Assembly: GCA_019236485.1 (NCBI GenBank)
Contig: JAFAIY010000524.1
Coordinates: forward strand, 1 to 5,409
Reading direction: 5' to 3'
From: Comamonas sp.
Lineage (GTDB): Bacteria > Pseudomonadota > Gammaproteobacteria > Burkholderiales > Burkholderiaceae_C
DNA length: 5,409 nucleotides
Shown in pieces: positions 1 through 4,449 of this stretch. Position 1 is the first letter of the stretch, and the number at the start of each line of letters is the position of its first letter. The notes under the pieces were generated by a model. The model was not told the DNA's origin, did not search any database, and was given only the letters and a program-made list of their open reading frames with translations. A program made the position numbers and the translations under genes.

Positions 1-103
1 CGTAGGCCACGCAGGCGGCGACGCCGATGTGAATGCAGTAATAGCTGGCGGTCTTGCTCAGCGTCAGCCGGTTCTGGCGCAGGGTCTGGATCAAACGGGT
101 CAT
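1..103 (-). CDS. DUF2061-like small membrane protein, N-terminal part only
   Basis: The reverse strand opens with ATG at 103-101 and stays open to the window edge, giving 34 residues that begin MTRLIQTLRQ and continue through KTASYYCIHIGVAACVAY. An AGGAGA Shine-Dalgarno sequence (complement of 108-113) lies 4 bases before the ATG, which supports the start. The pattern K-T-A-S-Y followed by H-I-x-V-A-A-x-V-A-Y is how DUF2061 proteins enter their first membrane helix; these are inner-membrane proteins of roughly 60-90 residues with no settled function. Because only the first helix is present, the family call is by recognition and moderate. The gene is transcribed away from the acetyltransferase gene at 301 and has a Fur-like operator immediately upstream, so iron control is the main inference about its role. 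Confidence 0.6.
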   Translation of the reverse strand, partial: MTRLIQTLRQNRLTLSKTASYYCIHIGVAACVAY

Positions 104-149
104 GCAATCTCCTGAAGCGATGGGTCAATGGTAGGCAGGGTTGCCACCG

Positions 150-179
150 CTTACAAATTGAGAATCATTACCATCGCAA
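150..179 (-). promoter_or_regulatory. candidate promoter of the DUF2061-like gene
   Basis: Read on the minus strand, TTGCGA (complement of 174-179, 4/6 to the -35 consensus) is followed after 18 bp by TGTAAG (complement of 150-155, 4/6 to the -10 consensus). The predicted transcript would start about 40 bp before the ATG at 103. The match is modest, but the spacing is acceptable and the Fur-like site lies between and over the two boxes, as expected for a repressed promoter. Confidence 0.35.
154..173. promoter_or_regulatory. Fur-box-like operator
   Basis: Bases 159-173 read TGAGAATCATTACCA, which matches the 7-1-7 Fur dyad TGATAAT-N-ATTATCA at 12 of 14 positions. Against the 19-bp consensus GATAATGATAATCATTATC, bases 154-172 match at 14 positions. 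In the Fur family such sites bind Fe(II)-loaded dimers that block RNA polymerase. The site ends about 50 bp upstream of the minus-strand DUF2061-like start and about 128 bp upstream of the plus-strand acetyltransferase start. Control of the former is more likely because the candidate promoter boxes overlap the site. Confidence 0.6.
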
Positions 180-236
180 TAGCTGCCTGGCCCGCTGCGC
201 GGTCGCGGGTTTGCTAAGCTGTCCGTGCTGAATTTC

Positions 237-297
237 CATTGAAAACAGGCTGTTGCTATTGTGAGGCAAGCGCAGGCAGCTATTGATTTAAGAGTAT
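237..297. repeat. candidate dispersed Comamonadaceae intergenic element
   Basis: The stretch holds a direct repeat of GCTATTG (255-261 and 279-285, 24 bp apart), a small palindrome AACAG-G-CTGTT (244-254), and the string CAAGCGCAGGCAGCTATTGA. From memory, strings of the type CAAGCGCT-NN-CAGCTATTGATTT recur between genes in Acidovorax, Comamonas and relatives. The segment is more AT-rich than its surroundings and ends just before the acetyltransferase ATG, so it would form most of that gene's 5' untranslated region. Only one copy is in the window, so its dispersed nature is inferred. Confidence 0.35.
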
Positions 298-300
298 TCA

Positions 301-813
301 ATGTCCGAGTTGATGCCGATCGAGTTGCGCCCCCTGGAGGTGGCGGATGTGGATGCCGTGCTGCGCATACAGCAGCAGTGCTATGGCGCGGGCTTTGCGG
401 AGCCGCGCGAGGTGTTCGCGCGCCGGCTGCAGACGGCAAGCCACTGTTCCTGGGCTGCGGTGCAGGGCGGGGAGCTCATGGCCTATCTGGCCGCTTACTG
501 GTCGCAGCCCGGCGCGATCACGCCGCTCAACGGCGATTTTGCGGACTATGCCGATGCCAGCGTGCTCTATCTGCACGATATGGCCGTCGCGCCGGCCGCG
601 GCCGGCCGGGGACTGGCGCGGCGCATGGTGGAACAGGCCAGGGCGCTGGCGCGCCAGCGCGGCATAGGGCGCACGGCCCTGGTGTCGGTCCAGGGTTCGC
701 AGGCTTATTGGGAACGTCAAGGCTATGCGGTGGAAATTGTGAAAAATGCTGCACAGCAGCAACACTTGTCCACATATGGCCGAGGAGCCCTCTATATGGT
801 GGGATTAATCTGA
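301..813 (+). CDS. GNAT-family N-acetyltransferase
   Basis: This 170-residue protein has the usual length of a single-domain GNAT enzyme, which transfers an acetyl group from acetyl-CoA to an amine; the acceptor cannot be predicted. Motif A is clear: strand LYLHDMAVAP (89-98) followed by the pyrophosphate-binding turn AAAGRGLA (99-106), in which G102 and G104 fit the Q/R-x-x-G-x-G/A pattern but the first position is Ala. Motif B is at 125-142 (TALVSVQGSQAYWERQGY), where Y136 sits at the usual place of the general-acid tyrosine and GY replaces the common GF. The start at 301 has only a weak ribosome site (AAGAG, 6 bases upstream); ATG at 313 is the alternative. The Nudix gene follows 35 bp after the stop in the same direction, so the two are probably one transcript. 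Two long palindromes lie inside the motif A coding region. Confidence 0.85.
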   Translation: MSELMPIELRPLEVADVDAVLRIQQQCYGAGFAEPREVFARRLQTASHCSWAAVQGGELMAYLAAYWSQPGAITPLNGDFADYADASVLYLHDMAVAPAAAGRGLARRMVEQARALARQRGIGRTALVSVQGSQAYWERQGYAVEIVKNAAQQQHLSTYGRGALYMVGLI

Positions 814-832
814 CACTTTGGCGGGGCGAGGC

Positions 833-838
833 AAGGAT
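833..838 (+). promoter_or_regulatory. ribosome binding site that decides the Nudix start
   Basis: AAGGAT lies only 1 base before the ATG at 840 but 10 bases before the in-frame ATG at 849. The first spacing is too short for normal initiation, so the second ATG is preferred. Confidence 0.5.
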
Positions 839-848
839 AATGCCGCTC

Positions 849-1397
849 ATGCCAAATCGCTGGAAACCCAATGTGACTGTCTCGGCCATTATCGAGCGCG
901 ATGGCCGCTTTTTGCTGGTGGAAGAAAACACGGCGGATGGATTGCGTCTGAATACGCCTGCCGGCCATCTGGATCCCGCCGAAACGCCTATCGATGCCTG
1001 CGTGCGCGAGGTTCTGGAGGAGACCGCGTACAGCTTCACGCCCACGGCCCTGGTCGGCATCTATATGAATCGCTTCGTGCGCACGCGCACGGGCTCGGAC
1101 ATCACCTATCTGCGCTTTGCCTTCACGGGCGAGCTGGGCATGCACCATGCGCAGCGCCACCTGGACCACGGCGTAGTGCGCAGTGTCTGGCTGACGCTGG
1201 ACGAGCTCAGGGCCACGGCCCATCTGCACCGCAGTCCCATCGTGCTGGAGTCTGTGGGCGACTATCTGGCGGGCCAGCGCTATGACCTGGGCATGCTGCA
1301 CGCCGATGCCAGCATCTACAAGCGGCCCGTGTCGGCCCAGCCTATTCCCCAGGAGGCCGGAGCCACGCTGGACGAGGTGCTGGCCCAGGTCGACTGA
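849..1397 (+). CDS. NudJ/YmfB-like Nudix hydrolase
   Basis: The 182-residue product belongs to the Nudix superfamily, which hydrolyses nucleoside diphosphates linked to another group using divalent metal. The Nudix box GX5EX7REUXEEXGU is at 39-61: G39, E45, R53, E54, E57 and E58 are all present, so the metal-binding helix is intact. The usual Gly near the end is Ala (EETAY). I recall this variant in the Burkholderiales and Pseudomonas relatives of E. coli NudJ, so it is not a sign of inactivity. NudJ of E. coli dephosphorylates thiamine precursor and nucleoside di- and triphosphates; the substrate here is inferred by similarity only. The C-terminal part has WLTLDEL (114-120), typical of the subfamily. 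ATG at 840 would add three residues; 849 was chosen because of Shine-Dalgarno spacing and because family members start close to RWKPNVTV. Confidence 0.88.
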   Translation: MPNRWKPNVTVSAIIERDGRFLLVEENTADGLRLNTPAGHLDPAETPIDACVREVLEETAYSFTPTALVGIYMNRFVRTRTGSDITYLRFAFTGELGMHHAQRHLDHGVVRSVWLTLDELRATAHLHRSPIVLESVGDYLAGQRYDLGMLHADASIYKRPVSAQPIPQEAGATLDEVLAQVD

Positions 1398-1414
1398 AGG
1401 AGCTGCAGTTTTGA

Positions 1415-1444
1415 TTGCGGCCGGTGCCTAGGCCTGGGCACAAT
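1415..1444 (+). promoter_or_regulatory. candidate promoter giving a leaderless exporter mRNA
   Basis: TTGCGG (1415-1420) and CACAAT (1439-1444, 4/6 to TATAAT) are separated by 18 bp. A transcript from it would begin at about 1451-1452, which is the A of the exporter ATG. No Shine-Dalgarno sequence precedes that ATG, which fits. The match to consensus is weak, so this remains a candidate. Confidence 0.3.
1424..1441. promoter_or_regulatory. 18-bp near-perfect palindrome, candidate operator
   Basis: GTGCCTAGGCCTGGGCAC is symmetric at 8 of 9 base pairs; the only mismatch is T1429 against G1436. It lies 10 bp before the exporter ATG and overlaps the spacer and first bases of the candidate -10 box, a position suited to a repressor. 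It has no loop, so an operator is likelier than an RNA hairpin. No regulator gene for it is evident. Confidence 0.3.
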
Positions 1445-1451
1445 CGCTGCA

Positions 1452-2348
1452 ATGTCCATTGCCAGCCTCATCCGACTGATCTCCCTGGCCGCCCTGTGGG
1501 GCGGCAGTTTTTTGTTCATGCGCGTGGCTGTGCCGCAGCTGGGCGCCGTGCCCACGGCCGTGGGGCGCGGACTGCTCTCCTCGCTGGGGCTGGCATTGGT
1601 TCTGGGCTGCATGGGCTATAGGCCGCGCCTGGGCCGCTATCTGTGGCCTTTGCTGCTGCTGGGCGTGATCAATTCCGGCATCCCTTTCCTGATGTACGCG
1701 CTGGCGGCGCAGGTCCTGCCTTCGGGCTATAGCGCCATCTTCAACGCTACCACGCCGCTCATGGCCGTCATCGTGGGCACCCTGGTGTTCGGCGAGGCCA
1801 TCACGGCGGCGCGCATCGCGGGCGTGGTGCTGGGCATAGGCGGTGTTGCCGTGCTGGCGCAGGCCGGTCCGCTGGAGCTGACGCCGGCCGCGCTGGGCGG
1901 CATGGCCGCCTGCTTTACCGCCACGGTCTGCTATGCGTTCTCCAGCTTTCTGACCTTGAAGCTGGCCGGCGCCAAGGCGGCTGTGGATACGCGCGCAGCC
2001 GTGTTCATCAGCCAATTGGGTGCACTGCTGGTACTGATTCCCGGGCTGGTGGTGGCGCTGGCGCTGGAGCCCAAGCTGGTGCAGCAGGCCGTGCAGGCGC
2101 CCTGGCTGGCCTGGGGCAATGTGGCGCTGCTGGGCTTGCTGAGCACGGCTCTGGCCTATGTGCTCTATTTCCGCCTGATTGCCGATGAAGGCCCGCACAA
2201 GGCACTGACCGTGACCTTCATCGTGCCCGTATTTGCCGTGCTCTGGGGCTGGGCCCTGCTCGATGAGCCGCTGAGCGCAGCGCATGCCATTGGCGGCGGG
2301 CTGATTGCGCTGTCGCTATGGATAGTGCTGCGCCCTAAGGCGCATTGA
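1452..2348 (+). CDS. EamA/DMT-family inner-membrane transporter
   Basis: The 298-residue protein has the length and repeat structure of the ten-helix drug/metabolite transporters, made of two five-helix EamA halves. Hydrophobic segments are near residues 6-26, 36-55, 64-84, 91-113, 120-138, 146-168, 181-203, 218-240, 249-269 and 274-293. The end of each half shows the family signature: P102 to E115 (TPLMAVIVGTLVFGE) and P259 to E272 (PVFAVLWGWALLDE), each followed by a Gly-rich helix. An early ALWGGSFLF (14-22) is also typical of helix 1. Members usually export amino acids, metabolites or toxic compounds by proton antiport; the substrate cannot be predicted. ATG at 1452 is the first standard start codon after the Nudix stop, which is in the same frame 54 bp upstream. 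It has no recognisable ribosome site, so it may be leaderless or translated weakly from the upstream operon. Confidence 0.9.
   Translation: MSIASLIRLISLAALWGGSFLFMRVAVPQLGAVPTAVGRGLLSSLGLALVLGCMGYRPRLGRYLWPLLLLGVINSGIPFLMYALAAQVLPSGYSAIFNATTPLMAVIVGTLVFGEAITAARIAGVVLGIGGVAVLAQAGPLELTPAALGGMAACFTATVCYAFSSFLTLKLAGAKAAVDTRAAVFISQLGALLVLIPGLVVALALEPKLVQQAVQAPWLAWGNVALLGLLSTALAYVLYFRLIADEGPHKALTVTFIVPVFAVLWGWALLDEPLSAAHAIGGGLIALSLWIVLRPKAH
2329..2344. terminator. possible bidirectional hairpin between convergent genes
   Basis: TGCGCC-CTAA-GGCGCA forms a perfect 6-bp stem with a 4-base loop. It overlaps the last codons of the exporter and lies 12 bp beyond the LysR stop. Neither side has a T-run, so it is not a canonical intrinsic terminator. 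There is no other space for one, because the two stop codons are 7 bp apart. Confidence 0.25.
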
Positions 2349-2355
2349 ACTTCGT

Positions 2356-3276
2356 TCACCACGCGGAGGGCAGGCGCAGCTGCAGCAGCTTCAGAAACGA
2401 CTGCGCCGCATGCGGCAGCGTGCGGCCGGCCAGGGTCTGCACCTCGATATCGCGCAAATCCATGCCGCGGTCGCTGAGCGGCACGGCCACTAGAGCCCCT
2501 GTGGCCACCATATCGCGGGCCGCGATTTCGCTGGCCACGGCGACCGCCACGCCCTGGGCCGCGAAGTTCAGCAGCGTCTTGCCGTGGTTGCTCTCCAGGG
2601 TCGGCATCAGCATCAGCCCCTGGCGGCTGCAGGCAGCATCCAGCAGCTGGCGCACGGCCGTGCTGGGCGGCGTCAATGCCAGTGGATAGCGCACCAACCT
2701 GGCCAGTGCCACGCTGCGTTCCCGGGCCAGCTCATGGCCGGGCGCCACCAGCGCCAACACGGGCGCGGCCACGCGGCAGGCGACGGCAATGCCGGGTTCG
2801 GGCACCCGGCTGAAGCACAGGCCTATGTCGGCCATGCCGGTGCGCACGGCATCGGAAACTTCGGGCGTGGGCAATACATTTACTTCGAAGACGATTCCGG
2901 CGTGCTCGCGCTGGAAGGCCGCGCACAGGCGCGGCAGGAATTCGCTGGCGAAGGCGTCGGAGCTGGCAATGCGCACCTTGCCGCTGCGCAGGCCCTGCAA
3001 GGCCCTGATCTCGTCCAGAGCGCGTTCGGCGTCCAGGCCCGCGCGGCGGGCGTGGTCGGCCAGGATCTCGCCCGCAGCATTGAGCACCATGCCGCGGGGA
3101 TGGCGCTCGAACAGCGGCGTGCCCAGGCGCGCCTCCAGCGCCGCAATCTGGCGGCTGATGGCCGAGGCCGCCACATGCAGCCTTGCCGAGGCTTCGGTCA
3201 GCGAGCCGCATTGCGCGACTTCGTGGAAGTAGCGCAGCGCAGTGTCTTGCAGCAGCAAATGGCGTGACTCGGGCAT
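2356..3276 (-). CDS. LysR-type transcriptional regulator
   Basis: The 306-residue protein has the standard LysR length. An N-terminal winged helix-turn-helix occupies about 13-72: LRYFHEVAQCGSLTEAS enters the first helices, HVAASAISRQIAALEARLG (34-52) is the recognition helix region and linker start, and LFERHPRGMVLNAAGE (55-70) is the wing. A linker helix follows (73-97), then the periplasmic-binding-like effector domain from about 99 (GKVRIASSDAFASEFLP) to the end. Such proteins bind as tetramers and activate on binding a small ligand, often an intermediate of the controlled pathway. The reading frame is open further upstream (to 3453), but the ATG at 3276 gives the family's usual N-terminus; no good Shine-Dalgarno sequence precedes it. 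It is divergent from the Bug receptor gene across 160 bp carrying palindromes, so it most likely regulates that receptor and enzyme pair and itself. Confidence 0.92.
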   Translation of the reverse strand: MPESRHLLLQDTALRYFHEVAQCGSLTEASARLHVAASAISRQIAALEARLGTPLFERHPRGMVLNAAGEILADHARRAGLDAERALDEIRALQGLRSGKVRIASSDAFASEFLPRLCAAFQREHAGIVFEVNVLPTPEVSDAVRTGMADIGLCFSRVPEPGIAVACRVAAPVLALVAPGHELARERSVALARLVRYPLALTPPSTAVRQLLDAACSRQGLMLMPTLESNHGKTLLNFAAQGVAVAVASEIAARDMVATGALVAVPLSDRGMDLRDIEVQTLAGRTLPHAAQSFLKLLQLRLPSAW

Positions 3277-3336
3277 GGCGGTCGGCGGGAACAAATCGCC
3301 ATTGTGCTCGGTTTGCTGTTTTGGCAATGATGGCTT

Positions 3337-3360
3337 GCAAATTTGCCGATGGCGGCAAAT
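3337..3360. promoter_or_regulatory. overlapping palindromes, probable LysR operator
   Basis: Bases 3341-3360 read ATTTGCCG-ATGG-CGGCAAAT, a perfect inverted repeat with 8-bp arms and a 4-bp spacer. It overlaps a second perfect palindrome, GCAAATTTGC (3337-3346). A related half-site, TTGGCAAT, is at 3321-3328. LysR regulators bind dyads of the T-N11-A type; here the symmetric T and A are 12 apart (T-N12-A), close to but not exactly the usual spacing. The cluster lies between the divergent lysR and bug genes, 60 bp before the lysR start and about 76 bp before the bug start. Assignment to this regulator is inferred from position. Confidence 0.55.
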
Positions 3361-3378
3361 GCCTCGGTTTTCTAAGAT
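3350..3378 (+). promoter_or_regulatory. candidate activator-dependent promoter of bug-ggt
   Basis: TAAGAT (3373-3378) is a 4/6 match to the -10 consensus. At 17 bp upstream, 3350-3355 (TGGCGG) is a very poor -35 box and is part of the palindrome. A weak -35 under a regulator site is typical of LysR-activated promoters. The transcript would start near 3385, leaving a leader of about 50 bases. Confidence 0.3.
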
Positions 3379-3436
3379 GGTCCGTTCGATTGTCGCCAGG
3401 CAGCGGCAGTCCATACCTACCTCACCGGGAGTTGCC

Positions 3437-4447
3437 ATGCCAGCACGGTCCATTGTTTCAACTTCGCGCCGCCAGTGGCTCCAGGCCGCAGCGGCTGTGG
3501 CCGGTGGCCTGCTGGTCTTGCCGGCTCTGGCTCAGGGCGAGGCCGCCTGGCCCAGCCGTCCGGTGCGGGTGATCGTGCCTTTTCCGGCCAGCGGTGCGAC
3601 CGACCTGGTGGCTCGTGTGATCGCGCAGCGTGTATCGCAGGAGCTGGGCCAGCAACTGGTCATCGACAACCGGCCCGGCGCCGGCGGCACCATAGGCGCG
3701 GCCGAAGCCGCCAAGGCTGCGGCCGATGGCTACACGCTGCTGTTCACCACCAGCAGCACGCATGCCATCTCGCCGCATTTGATGCCAAGGCTGGCCTACA
3801 AGGCGGACAAGGACTTCAGCCCCATCGCCCACATGGCCGATGCGGCCAGCGTGTTGCTGGTCACGCCCTCGCTGCCGGTCAAGAGCGTGCAGGAGCTGAT
3901 CGCCCATGCCAAGGCCAACCCCGGCAAGCTCAACTACGCCAGCAGCGGCAACGGCACCATCGTGCACCTGAACACGGCCGCCTTTGCCGCGCAGGCCGGC
4001 GTTCAGCTCACCCATGTGCCCTACAAGGGCACGGCCCAGTCCATCACCGATCTGGCGGCGGGCCAGGTGCACCTGCTGTTTGACTCCATTCCCACGGGCA
4101 TGCCCCATGTGGCCAGCGGCCGCCTGCGCGCGCTGGCCGTCACGGGAGACAAGCGCAGCACGCTTGCCCCCAGTCTGCCCACGGTGGCCGAATCGGGCCT
4201 GCCCGGCTATTCATCGGTCACCTGGTTTGGCGTCTACGGACCCGCTGGCATGAAGCCCGAGTTGGTCGGCAGGATCAACCAGATCTTCAACCAGGCCCTG
4301 CAGAACCCGGAGGTGGTCGCCAGCCTGGCCAAGCAGGGCGTCGAGCCCGCCAAGGCGCAGACGCCCGCCCAGTTCGCGGCCATGGTACAGGCCGACAGTG
4401 CGCGCTGGGCCAAGGTCATCAAAGACAACCGGATCACATTGGAGTGA
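3437..4447 (+). CDS. Bug/TctC-family periplasmic solute receptor (tripartite tricarboxylate transport)
   Basis: The 336-residue protein is a typical Bug receptor, the extracytoplasmic binding component of TTT transporters, a family greatly expanded in Bordetella and Comamonadaceae. The N-terminus is a Tat-type signal: SRRQWLQ (10-16) with twin Arg 11-12, a hydrophobic stretch to about 30, and likely cleavage after LPALA (A32) or A36. Family marks follow in order: RVIVPFPASGATDLVAR (44-60), NRPGAGGTIG (78-87), ADGYTLLF (96-103), NYASSGNGT (166-174), VPYKG (194-198), GRLRALAVTG (228-237) and LPTVAESG (247-254). Known ligands are small carboxylates and similar compounds; the ligand here is not predictable. 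The frame is open upstream to 3242, but ATG 3437 has GGGAG 5 bases before it and begins a proper signal peptide. No TctA or TctB membrane subunit is in the window, as is common for orphan Bug genes. The amidohydrolase gene follows 2 bp after the stop. Confidence 0.93.
   Translation: MPARSIVSTSRRQWLQAAAAVAGGLLVLPALAQGEAAWPSRPVRVIVPFPASGATDLVARVIAQRVSQELGQQLVIDNRPGAGGTIGAAEAAKAAADGYTLLFTTSSTHAISPHLMPRLAYKADKDFSPIAHMADAASVLLVTPSLPVKSVQELIAHAKANPGKLNYASSGNGTIVHLNTAAFAAQAGVQLTHVPYKGTAQSITDLAAGQVHLLFDSIPTGMPHVASGRLRALAVTGDKRSTLAPSLPTVAESGLPGYSSVTWFGVYGPAGMKPELVGRINQIFNQALQNPEVVASLAKQGVEPAKAQTPAQFAAMVQADSARWAKVIKDNRITLE
4441..4444 (+). promoter_or_regulatory. ribosome binding site overlapping the end of the receptor gene
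   Basis: GGAG lies 5 bases before the ATG at 4450 and inside the last codons of the receptor gene, whose TGA is at 4445-4447. Ribosomes ending on the receptor would be placed directly at the next start, which suggests translational coupling. Confidence 0.6.
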
Positions 4448-4449
4448 AC

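Noticed and set aside
239..286. Sigma-70 promoter for the acetyltransferase (TTGAAA, TTGTGA or TTGCTA with TATTGT or TATTGA)
   Set aside because: None of the pairings combines acceptable boxes with 16-18 bp spacing; the best, TTGTGA-N16-TATTGA, matches the -10 consensus at only 3 of 6.
261..848. An open frame that would extend the Nudix protein upstream by nearly 200 residues through the acetyltransferase gene
   Set aside because: The extension is out of phase with the well-supported GNAT protein, is low-complexity Ala/Gly/Arg sequence with no domain, and begins in the intergenic stretch; it is a high-GC shadow, not a fusion.
1428..2285. 285-residue open frame on the minus strand opposite the exporter
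   Set aside because: Its composition is Gln/His/Arg/Ala-rich with no domain, as expected for the antisense of a hydrophobic membrane protein; the plus strand has the clear EamA protein.
2347..2357. GAAC-TTC-GTTC mini-hairpin at the lysR stop
   Set aside because: A 4-bp stem with a 3-base loop is too weak to support a terminator call.
3242..3436. Upstream extension of the Bug receptor by 65 residues
   Set aside because: It overlaps the LysR start and the operator region, and it would bury the signal peptide; ATG 3437 has a good ribosome site.
3277..3453. Upstream extension of the LysR protein by 59 residues
   Set aside because: The extension crosses the control region and has no similarity to the conserved LysR N-terminus; the start at 3276 gives normal family length.
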